Shown: positions 54,601-64,000 of the stretch, piece after piece
Position numbering within the stretch: position 1 is the stretch's first letter
How the letters are laid out: each line of letters starts with the position of its first letter
NCBI RefSeq assembly: GCF_009905375.1
Contig: NC_133650.1
Location: 301,009,957 to 301,073,956 of the forward strand
Direction: 5' to 3'
Length of the DNA stretch: 64,000 nt
DNA from: Apium graveolens
Taxonomy: Eukaryota; Streptophyta; Magnoliopsida; Apiales; Apiaceae
Translations under genes and position numbers: made by a program
The notes under the pieces: model-generated
What the model was told of the DNA's origin: nothing
The model's database searches: none
Seen by the model: only the letters and a program-made list of their open reading frames with translations

Positions 54601-57600
54601 ATACCATAGAGAATTTTATTCCACCGGAAGTGAGATGGGGCTAATACGGAGAATTTCCAGAGAAACAGGACAAGTTGTTGACTACTTAAATGATGGCCCA
54701 TTGTCTCATCAGCTGCAGTGCAAAGGACACAAGTGGAGCTCTGGTGCTTACATTGTACCAGCAATCTTTTTAAGAACCAAGTAACCAACCAAAGGAGGAA
54801 AGAACAGTTTGGAATAGAAAGAGTGTTGAGTGTTCCGAACAGCATAAGACCACTTCGGACATGGAGTAGTTGATTGAATTGAGTGGAAGAGGAGATAATT
54901 AAAACTGACCACAAAGAGGGCACCCATATTTTTTCAAGGTGATGATAATCATAATTAAACACCCAGTTAAATCTAGGTGCTAGAGCGTGAGCTATAAAAG
55001 AAGAAAATTGCTGCTAAGCTTTGGTTTCCAAAAGAGCTACTAAAGAAATTTTATTAGAAGAGAGAAATCCTTAATGGTCACTCTATTGTACTTGTAAAAA
55101 GTAAACGACACTTTTTTTTTCAAACATCGACCAATAAATAAATGCTGGGGCGGTTGGTTTATAAAAGGGCAAGGTATCATATCTACTTGGAAAATGAGGG
55201 GTAGGCTGGTAGTTAATGAGTGTGTGGCGGCTACTAATATAGTAACAATGAACTGCACTCTGATATTTATTATTGTTGCTGTAAGTATTGTTATTTTTAT
55301 TATTATTTGGGGGTTTTGGGGGCGGGGGTGGTTTACACCTTATACAGACTCATTAATATCAAGATGAGGATCACATTAAAAAGTGAACTCCTCCAATCTC
55401 TACATAAGAGCTCTCCTCGCGGTTCTTTCCTTAATTGCAGTTTTTATGTTTTTCTCTTTTCTATTTCCACTGAATACTTAGTTCTCAGGAGTCAAGAGCT
55501 TTGTTTGACTTCCACATTCTTGGTTGAGTCGATCATATGAAGTTTGGAATCACAAGAAAATACCGTTTTAAAGCCCATTGTTTGTGTCATCTGTATGTGT
55601 GCTATCGTCTGTTATTTAGCAAATGGTGCGTTTTGTTTTGGTTGAATTTCTTTGACCTTCTGGGTTATCTGGCAACCTATGCCATTTATTTCTTAGGTTG
55701 TTGGAGATCGTAGAGGTGCAGTATTTGGTGGTTATGTTGAAGCACCCTTGAGACCATCACTCAAGAGAAGATATCAGGTGACTCAAGTACCTTTTCTGAT
55801 AGCTTTTTGCCCCATTTTTGTTTCATGTTCTCACCCTTTGCTATATTTTCAGGGTACTAATAGTACATTTGTTTTCACAAATACATCTGGTCTTCCAGTT
55901 ATATTTCGCCCCACAGGTACTACTAAATGTCTGTTTATGTCTTTCCTATCAACTTTTCTAGTCTGCATCCATCTTTTGTTTATTGTGGCAATGTAAAACG
56001 CTTATAGTTTTATGAGTGAGACATTTTAATAGGTATAAAGTTTATTTAAGATTTGGATTGCTTTATTCATTATATCCAAAATCTGACGTGATATATAATT
56101 TTTCTTAGTAGAAGTGTTCTGCATACCACTTGAGCCACATCATATAAAAACTGAGAACGTGGAAAACTCAGTCTACTAGCTATCATGAGAACAATTTCTT
56201 ACGGCAGAGATAACCAACTTACTACCTTAATTCTCAGAAATGTCTCCATAAACTAGTATTTCTTACTTGAAATGGTAGTATGAAATGGCACTACTTTCTT
56301 GAGTTTGATGTCATACATATATCATGCCATAATTTTGGTGTGACTTAATTTTTTAGCATAAACATCGATGAAAGATGAATCCCTTATTGTTGTTGTTCAC
56401 AATTTTGGTATAAGCGACTTTTTGCATAGAATGGAGGAAGTAAAATGTATCAAGCTTTTATTTATATTCTCTGGTTTAATTTTAAATATTTTCAGAATTA
56501 CCATCCCTTTTTTCTCGACTTTGGTATTATTCAGACCATCCAAAAGTCCAGGACCATGACTTCCATGTCTGTATCCGTGTTAGAAGTTATATTAGCTGCA
56601 AAGGTGGGAATCAAGTTAATGATCATCTTATAGGAACCTGGTCTACTTTTGTCACTTTTTTCAATATATCTGGTCAGTGGATATGATTGGTTCGATAATT
56701 TAATTTAGGTTTATGTGGGGACGACGGACTGTTACGTTCAAGTTTTGGAGTTTTCGATTAATTGGCCAAGATTATTTGTGTGGTTGTGTTGGGTTCTTAA
56801 TAGTCTGGGACCATGGGGCCGATGGCGGTTTTTACTTAGTGCTGGCTATTGTTTACTTAAAATTCAATTCTTTATAATTTTCTCATCTTTATGTTAATTA
56901 TATTGGTGGTCAGCCATTGGAGAGTCACTTATGCTGTTATTCGTTCCTCTCTTGCTAGTGGTTGTATAGTGTTCACATTACTTCCTGGAAGGATGCTGCT
57001 GATGGTCCTAGGCAGCGATAGTTTAGTGTAATTAATGGGCTATTAGTGTTTAGTTAATTGATGATGAAAAAATTCATATTTTTAAAATCATAGAGATGCA
57101 ATTTCTCTACATGTGAACTTTCCATTCGTAAACAAACAAAAGTTGTTTAGTTGCCAACTTGGTCGATCGGAAACTACTTCCGATGCCACTTAGACATGCA
57201 ATTCATGTAGGTGTCTACCACGTCAACAAGTCACATTTCATTAGTAAAGTAGAATTGAGAAGAGATAAATAAATTTTTATTCCTTTTTTACAAAGTTTAT
57301 AATTATAACTTCATATCTTTAAAAAAACATATAAGATTGAAGGAGACTCAGACCTTAAGATTTCTATAAGATTGTTTAACAGTTTGAATCAAGTAAATTA
57401 TAGTTTTGATGTTTGATTATATCGTCATGCAGGTATGAACCGCTATTTCACTTTGTGCTCGACTGACTACCTGGCCTTGGGCGGGGGTAGTCACTTTGCA
57501 CTCTATTTGGACAGTGATCTGTGAGAACTCTACTACTACTCTTTAAAACATTCTCAAAAATCACTTCATGAATGTATGACCTGGATATTTTCTTCGATTT

Positions 57601-57912
57601 CTATTTACAAGGTTAAGTGGTTCGAGTTCCACCTCTGAAACCTATGGTAACCCATGTCTGGCACACACGGAAGATTTTGAAGTAAAGGAAATTGAGGTGC
57701 TCACGGAGCTCTCTCCCTGTGTGATTGTGTCTGTGTGTGATATTAATTATAGTGTTTGATTCCTTGGTACATCGAAGTTGTTACAAAGCCATAAGCCTAA
57801 TTCATGCATTCTTTCTTGCGTTGTGCAGCTGTGGGGTTTTGTGTATACAACCAAATATGAGGAGATGGTTTCTTTGTTGCGGCTGGAGGCTCCAGGTATA
57901 TGCCGTTGGTAA
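51627..57912 (+). CDS. TLDc-domain protein (OXR/NCOA7-type), 8 exons
   Basis: Exons: 51627-51773, 52966-53477, 53570-53642, 55697-55777, 55853-55916, 57433-57520, 57612-57696, 57829-57912. All introns are GT-AG and phases join without a stop, giving 377 residues. The N-terminus is Gln/Ser-rich. Residues ~50-190 are Ser/Glu-rich and likely disordered. The TLDc domain is ~190-370 (KWVLLYSTWRHGISLSTLYR, CPGPSLLVVGDRRGAVFGG, TFVFTN, RYFTLCSTDYLALGGGSHFA, LWGFVYTTKYEEM). TLDc proteins act in oxidative-stress resistance and some bind the V-ATPase. Substrate or partner is not visible here. The short tail EAPGICRW after the domain is family-variable. AATAAA at 58027-58032 may serve as the poly(A) signal. 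Intron 3 (2 kb) holds a LINE fragment. Confidence 0.88.
54161..54990 (-). mobile_element. LINE 3' fragment in intron 3 of the TLDc gene
   Basis: The minus-strand frame at 54522-54962 contains a zf-RVT-like stretch (FLKRLLVQCK, STCVLCTAADETMGH), typical of the C-terminus of plant LINE polyproteins. An A-rich end on that strand lies near 54161-54167. It is truncated and antisense to the host gene. The left and right limits are approximate. Confidence 0.6.
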
Positions 57913-58718
57913 AAGGGCTTCAATGATTTGTGACAAAGCATAATGCTATTAGCAGCCTATGTTCAGGACTTGATGACTCGATGCTAACCCTCTATGTACC
58001 TAATCAGAAGTATTGTATATACAAGTAATAAATGAAACTAAGTAATAAATGAAACTAATCATGCGAGCTGAATGACCGTCACCTTGTGTTGTGGATATAT
58101 GCAATGGCCGGCTGTATATTTTTCTTGGCCAGTATTTTTGGTGATACATGATGGTTTGGGTGCTTTATGCTGTTTGATTTTCTACCCTAAACCCAAACAA
58201 CCAACTTGGAGTAGCACACTTAATAGGATTTTGTCATGTCGGACATTCGGATGACTCGTATTCTTGGTTATTTCTGACTCGTAGTAACAATAATATGCTC
58301 AAAATTATTAAAAGATCTCAAGAGAAATGCATGAATAAATGAACTAGAGCGCAGCATTTTTTGTGTGAATGCTTCCAGCGTTCTATACAAGAATCTATTC
58401 AACCCTTCAAATGTTCTATACGCAATTCTAGTCACGGTTTTAGATTATGGATTGAAATTAATCTTGCCATATTGTCAGATATTATTCAAGATTATTAATT
58501 CACCTCTGTTCCTGGGAGAAACAGTTTGTGTCCACAGTATGAAATAGAAAAAACTATGGTCAAGACAAGACCACTGGCGTTAAAGTTCAATATGATGCAT
58601 CTAATTTTACATGATCTTTCGTTCTACTATCTACTATATATGGAGGGTGTTAATGTTAAGTGTATAACAACTGATGTTCAAACTTCAAAAAACTTGAACA
58701 AAGTAACATTTTGATAGT
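57913..58718. other. Convergent intergenic region between TLDc and NPH3 genes
   Basis: The two stop codons are about 800 bp apart. Tandem AGTAATAAATGAAACTA copies near 58024-58058 include AATAAA. The remaining sequence is AT-rich with no supported ORF. Confidence 0.7.
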
Positions 58719-61683
58719 TCAGGAGATGGATTTCCTTCTGCGGAAGCGGGCTCTGTTATCAGGGGGTGATCTTTGTTCTACATCTTCACTTTCTTCTATA
58801 TCTTTACTTTTGTGGAAGATAGATGACTTTTTAATCTTCTTCCATCCAAAAGACCAAGTTGGTACACTCCTCTGCTTGCTATGGAGCTTGTCATAATCTA
58901 TCTGCAGTTCGGAGTAATCCCTCTGCAGCTCTACCATTTGCAGCTTTACTTTCTCTAATTCTACTCTGAGAGTTGTAATTTCTGTGGATGTAGACAACCA
59001 GCTGTGTTCTTGATCCATGTTCTCAGCGTTTCCAGTCTGGTCCTTTCCTTGCATTACTGCCCTAATTTTGACTTGTTCAGCAAACAGTACCTGTTTATAT
59101 CTCTTCAAGTTACATTAGAGTGTAAAGGTTTGAAATTGTACATACTTTGACATTGCTATGCCATGAGTATATGGCATATTTTATAAGGATATGTGTGTGT
59201 TTTTAAGAAGTATGCAAACTTAAAACATTACCTGGATCACACTTCTTAAAGGCAATCGATCATTTTGTGCAGCATGCATGCATGCATCAAGTGACAGCTT
59301 CTCACAGTTCATGACTTTGCACAGCCTTCTTTGCTCGTGCTCCAACAGCTTAGGATGAGACTGTAACAGCGTTGGAAATATTATCCTTTAAAACCATACC
59401 TGGGCATGCCTACTTGATATATGGGACAGCAGGCAATAAAAAAATTTACAGCAGACCTTGAGATATATGTCGATAGCTCTGTAAAGTCCATCATCACATG
59501 TTCGAGCATTTTCTGGCAAGGTCTCGGCCAAAGCCTGAAACTTGGAAACAGAGAGATTGGGATCTCTCGCTACCTCTGCGAGGTAGTTGTCCAAGAGCTT
59601 ACTAATCCCTGATTTGACCGGTTTCTGCTGCTGATGTTCATGCATCAAGAAGTGTTCCAAAATCCTTTGCACCACACCTATGTTGTGCGCTGTGTACTCC
59701 TCTGTGAAGCCAGGGCTGCTGTTGCCAGGAATGAGTTATCATATAAATGAAACCTTATCACTGAACTAATTCAAAGGCATATACTAGTTGAAGACAGAAA
59801 TACTCACTACACTGGCATCCCTTGATCACCAATCGTGTAACTTGGAATTAAGAGATCATCCACATTGGCATTTTCAAGTGTCATTCCGACTCTTTTCTCA
59901 AGCTCAAAAATTAGGGCAGGTGATACCAAATAAATCGTCGCCATCTTTAGCATCCACAGTAAGAACTTACAGGAAACGCCTTCATTTTGAATAGGCAGTA
60001 TGCTAACTAGGCTTTCAATCACTAGTTTGTGTTCTTTATGATGTGCAGTGCCTCCTTGCTTCCCACCACTCGAAATGTTCCATTTCAGCTCATTTTTTCC
60101 AGATCCATATCTTCGTACTCCAATCTCTTCATCCATGCTAGGCAGCCATTTCTCTGCATATTTCATGATACAAGAACCTATAGTTTCTGGTTTTGTACCA
60201 TTAGCCCGAACTGCAGTTATGATCCTCATGAAATGATCAATGCATAGGGTAGCCACATCATCAAACCACCAGCTCTCGTTGTTCACAATATCTCCTCTGT
60301 TTGGATTTTCCCGCGAAGCCTTTTGAGCAATAGAGTCACGACATCTTCGCACTAGCTGGATGTTTTGAGCCCACGGAGACAATGATTCACATGATTTCAG
60401 GACAATAATGGAATCTCTCCAAGAAGAAAGGACTACAAATGTGAGAAAGGCTTCTGTCTTATATATCAGGTTTCCGTCTTCTAATTCTTCTGTCATCTCT
60501 AGAAATTCTGCTGCACATCTAAGTGCAGCTACATTGCTTGGATTCAAACCTACTGGGAACCCATAACAAAATTTCAAAACGGTTTCAAAAGTCTCCGATC
60601 CACCTGGAAAGTTTTCCAGCTTAATGTTGTAGCCTGAATCGGACTTTGAAAGGTTCAATTCGATTCGACCAATGTAGCCACATTTTGAAATAAGTGAAAG
60701 CTGTACTTGGAGAAATAGATCAGATGGAATATAGTTTTATTACGAACACGCAAGCAAAACAGTCATTGTCATATTTAAATTTATTGATCATGAGTTTGAA
60801 TAGTACTATAAAAGTAATTATATCTATATTGGAAAGGATTGTTAGATATTAATCTTATATATAATCATACAAAATCTATAGAGGAATCGAGGATAGAGGA
60901 ACCGAGAGCAACAAGGCAAGGTGAAGTTCCGGTTGACCTCGTAAAATAAAGTTAATAATTTTTTTATCATCACTATCTTGAAAAGTAAAGTGTGTTGCTT
61001 ACATTTATGCATTTTAGAACCGGATCATGTAAAATTCTGGTTCCGCCACTGTATATATTATTACATATTAGTTGTTTGTATCTGTATTTGGATGAGCTGT
61101 AGTGATTGTTTGAGCCTTTCTTTGTGTATTGACAGAAATGAAAAGTTATAATCTTCATATCTTAACTATATTTAAGATTAACAGAAATGCTTATTTCCCC
61201 TATGTTGAACAGATCAATGTGATTTAGACAAAAAGAGAAGTGTAATTATTTCTCTGTTGTTTACCTTGTGAACAGCAAACGTGACTCCTTGGACTTGAAC
61301 CAATAGATCAGTTGGGACTTGAGAACTAATGTACCTGTGAAGTGCACAAAGTAGTAAGAAAATCAAGTTGTATCCAACAGGGAATGTACAAGTTTTAGAC
61401 GAAAAACTGATATGATCAGATTATTGTTGAAGAAAATATTCAATCCCAAGAAACTTGGCGACGTTTTTAATTTGCAAACTTATGAATCTGCTTAGCAATA
61501 AGATGGAGGGAAAGGCGGTGTCTGGTGTTGTTACCAGGGGTGATCTTTGATTTCAGGGCTATCCGTGATCCCGACAACTTTAGGGGCAGGAAGTACAATA
61601 CTACTATGATTCTGATCTTGATCATTGCCATCCGAATCACTTCCAGTACCATGCTGTTGTGTCATTGGAATGGACTGAAACAT
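58719..61683 (-). CDS. BTB/POZ and NPH3 domain protein (NRL family), 6 exons
   Basis: Exons on the minus strand: 61535-61683, 61265-61334, 59808-60700, 59457-59718, 59232-59360, 58719-59090. GT-AG joins keep frame and give 624 residues. The ATG at 61683 is the first after an in-frame stop; an ATG six codons later is an alternative. The BTB domain spans about residues 55-160 (VPTDLLVQVQGVTFAVHK, KCGYIGRIEL, FETVLKFCYG). The NPH3 domain is about 215-510 (WWFDDVATLCIDHFMR, EKWLPSMDE, DDGLYRAIDIYLK). A coiled coil (LRVELEKVKLQMVELQRDY) and a basic tail ending RRRKSIS follow. NRL proteins are plasma-membrane-linked adaptors for CUL3 ubiquitin ligases in light and auxin-related signalling. The pattern recalls DOT3-like members, but I cannot assign an ortholog. 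Confidence 0.92.
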
Positions 61684-62290
61684 TGCGATTATATTCTATG
61701 CTCTCTTGTTGCATTAGATCAAATGTTTAATAAGGCAGAATTTTGACATATTAGTATGCAAGAGTGGGGCAGAAGTACAGTTATGTGTGAGAGGGGAGTT
61801 TGTGGTAGAAAGGCAGTGTTATAAACCGGGTTGTTAGGAAGTTACTTCTTATGTTTCAATATGAGTTGACACTTGACCGTCACATATACCTCATTTCTGG
61901 ATATATAGACAACTCAGGAGTTGTCCACAAATACGAAGAGAATGTTAACACAAGTCTATTCAAACCACGTTGATACGGAATAAACCAGATGATCTTGTGT
62001 GGCTTTAAGAAGCTGCTATATGTGTGGCGAAGTCATTGCGTTGTTTGGAAATGCCTTGATGACCAGCCCTCATTTTCATAGATTGCAGTAATAATGTCAG
62101 GAGCCTATTGAAGTGTTTTTTATCTGCAGATTACTTCTGGCAAAGCGTTAAATGTATGCGCCATGTAACATTTTGACGTGAGCTTGTGGAGTTGTTCAGA
62201 TGGTTAATTTTGTTTGCTAACAATGATATAATGCAGTAACCTGTACATATCTTTGTGAATTGTGGTGCTGAGTTCTTGTCAAATGTAGAA
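61600..62290. repeat. Segmental duplication copy 1 (NPH3 exon 1 and upstream)
   Basis: It shares long stretches with 63255-63790, for example GAAATGCCTTGATGACCAGC, TTTTCATAGATTGCAGTAA and GATCTTGATCATTGCCATCC (the last lies in exon 1 coding sequence). A section of about 300 bp in copy 1 is absent from copy 2. Confidence 0.85.
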
Positions 62291-62690
62291 CATTTTCTGG
62301 CATACTCAGACAGTAGTTACTTAGCTTGAATGATTAAATATGAAGTAAATTTTACAAAATTATTATAACAGATGAAACAATATCAGTTCGTTGAAAAACA
62401 CAAAAACATATGTTTCCCATCCATACGGCGGCTAATTTTTTGGTTGCATTCGAGGTTACTGCAGTTGCATAAGAATCATTTTTTACAAAACAATAAACCA
62501 AAATACATATTTTTGCAAATAAAATTTAAATTTTAAAAGTAATAATATTTTCACAAAATCTTGCTGCACTTGTTTATTTTCCAAAAAGAAAAAAAAAACA
62601 AAGCCAAAATACATGCACTACATACACTTCTTCTCAAAGGGTCAGTGTATGGTATTCAGAGCTTAGGTTTAAGATCCTGCAGACTAGGTT
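61684..62690 (-). promoter_or_regulatory. Upstream region of the NPH3 gene
   Basis: No ORF is supported. Part of it (about 61960-62290) is duplicated at 63320-63790. No clear TATA box is claimed. Confidence 0.4.
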
Positions 62691-63157
62691 TTGGGTTGTG
62701 CTTCGACATATTGTTTTGACTGAATTTATGACCAATCTCTTTTTGTTTCCTTTGTCGAACTTCTATGGATCACAGTTGATTATCATGTGTTGGACTTCGT
62801 GGGAGGAGGATTTTGAGAATGTCGAGGAAACATTCGTGGCTGATGATCCTAGCTCGGAGGGCCTAGTAGAAAGACGCTAGCTTGGAGGAGGACCCTAGCG
62901 AGGATGAAGATCCTAGCGAGGAGAGTCCTACCGAGGAGGAGGAGTCAGCGGACGAATGTGAACAAGAGGGTGAAGATGACAAAACTGAGGAGGTCTTGGA
63001 AGGTGAGGGCCAAGTGGAGGTGTTGGCTGATGGTGAGATCTTAGTTACTAATGCGCGTTCCGTCATTCCCTTTGAGGATTCGCAAATGGGAGAACTGGAT
63101 GTGGGATCTGTGACTATAGTGATTCATGGAATGAGTCGATACACTTTTGAGTTTTGA
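62690..63157 (+). pseudogene. Acidic ORF of unknown identity, possibly one broken gene
   Basis: The frame at 62698-62880 ends FENVEETFVADDPSSEG. After a shift, 62882-63157 gives an extremely acidic stretch (DPSEDEDPSEESPTEEEE) and then ordinary sequence (LADGEILVTNARS, VIHGMSRYTFEF). Two DPS[SE]E-type repeats flank the shift. I do not recognise it. It may be a fragment of a retrotransposon protein. It lies between the two copies of the NPH3 upstream duplication. Confidence 0.3.
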
Positions 63158-63254
63158 GTCATTTTGACTTGCCAAAACAGCGGCATTCTTTATTTCGAAC
63201 ATTTAGTTCGCTATTTATGATTGTTTTTATGCATTTGTGTTTTGACCGCTACTG

Positions 63255-63790
63255 ATTATGATTATGATCATTACTATGATTATGATCTTGATCATTGCCA
63301 TCCAAATCACTTCAAGCACTGTGTAGCGAAGAAATTATGTTAATGACAAGCCTTGTTCAGACCACGTTGATACTGAAAACGGAATAAACCAGTTGATCAT
63401 GTGTGGCTTTAAAAGAATCTTCTATACTTGTAGCCAAGTCACTGCATTGTTCGGAAATGCCTTGATGACCAGCCTTCATTTTCATAGATTGCAGTAACAA
63501 TGTCCGGAGTCCTTTGAAGCATTTTTCTGCACATTACTTCTGGCAAAACCGTAAATGTATGCAGTAACTTGTACAGTTAAACCTCGATGAAGTAATAATC
63601 CATAAAGTAATAACCTCGCTAAAATAATATTTTTCTCCGGTTCCAACATAATGGACAAAGTGTATTTTTACTCTCGGTAAAGTAATAAACTCGCTAAAGT
63701 AATATTTTTTCTTGATTCCAACCCTATTACTTTAAAGAGTTTTAACTTTACACATCTTTGTAAATTGTTGTGCTATTTACAGCTTGAAGT
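63255..63790. repeat. Segmental duplication copy 2 (partial NPH3 5' end) with MITE insertion
   Basis: It is the counterpart of 61600-62290. The exon-1-like piece (GATCTTGATCATTGCCATCC, 63285-63304) is no longer joined to a gene. Confidence 0.85.
63574..63748. mobile_element. Pogo-type MITE, about 175 bp
   Basis: Ends CAGTTAAACCTCGATGAAGT and (reverse complement) AAGTTAAAACTCTTTAAAGT, flanked by TA at 63572-63573 and 63749-63750. The empty site is preserved in the duplicate at 62241-62256 (AACCTGTACATATCTTTG). The termini resemble those of the pogo-like element at 8663-9898 (CAGTAAAACCTCTATAAATT). Confidence 0.88.
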
Positions 63791-64000
63791 TATGCGCTTA
63801 GCTTAAATGATCAAGTGAGCATCCTATAATTCCATAATATAAATTTTAACAAAATTCTATTTTAACAAAAACATAAATTTTAGAAAGTATCCGTTGTCAA
63901 AGTGTTATATTAAAATGCTTCTAAGGAGTGTTTTTTCATATCTAAACAAAAATGATTACTTGTTACATAATATTGAGAGTTCGAATTTTATCAAAAACAC
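63751..64000. other. AT-rich end of window
   Basis: After the end of duplication copy 2 I see no gene or repeat that I can support. Confidence 0.5.

Noticed and set aside
54581..54784. Plus-strand 67-codon frame in TLDc intron 3 as an alternative exon
   Set aside because: It is antisense to the LINE zf-RVT remnant and does not extend the TLDc domain.

Overview
This is a plant nuclear window, almost certainly from a eudicot. Two ordinary intron-bearing genes at the right, one of them from the land-plant NPH3 family, sit beside about 43 kb of Ty1/copia retrotransposon sequence. AT content is high throughout and no bacterial or organellar feature is seen.

Layout. Positions 1-42,700 are a nest of LTR retrotransposons. 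I label them A, A', B, C, D and E; these are my names, not database families. E (minus, 38,609-about 42,710) is the 3' extra-ORF part of an old element. C (minus, ends at 38,608, 5' LTR 37,611-38,608) inserted into E. C is cut three times: by D in its gag (29,964-37,442, 1,313-bp LTRs, TSD ATACA), by B at its protease/integrase boundary (14,717-27,273, 958-bp LTRs, TSD GCACT/ACACT), and by A' in its reverse transcriptase (plus strand, 3' LTR 12,497-13,096). A' is cut at 10,250 by A, a second member of the same family in the opposite orientation (minus, 1-10,250). A's 5' LTR in turn carries an internally deleted pogo-like DNA transposon (8,663-9,898). That makes five levels of nesting.

The copia elements A, A', B, D and E carry a long extra open reading frame (aORF), or its remnants, downstream of RNase H. 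In A and B it seems to have its own TATA promoter. gag, a linker region with extra zinc knuckles, pol and the aORF follow one another in the same order. The most unusual feature is that each family carries its own short nucleotide word scattered through LTRs, spacers and protein-linker regions. The word is ATCCGTCGA/G in B and C, TATCAGAACTT in A and A', and AGCATGACAAT in D. It often recurs at exact 15-, 23- or 24-nt periods and is read in several reading frames and both orientations.

Positions 42,711-51,300 hold an inverted-repeat segment, a 5.05-kb Mutator-like element (MULE, 44,760-49,812) and a probable non-autonomous MULE relative. The MULE has 9-bp flanking duplications, a decayed MuDR-type transposase and a divergent GRF zinc-finger/transmembrane gene. 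Positions 51,627-57,912 hold an eight-exon TLDc (OXR-type) gene on the plus strand. Positions 58,719-61,683 hold a six-exon BTB/POZ-NPH3 gene on the minus strand, convergent with it. The region around the NPH3 first exon is partly duplicated at 63,255-63,790, and the second copy holds a 175-bp pogo-type MITE.

All exon and element limits were read by eye from GT-AG sites, frame continuity, LTR matches and target-site duplications. No database search or transcript evidence was available.
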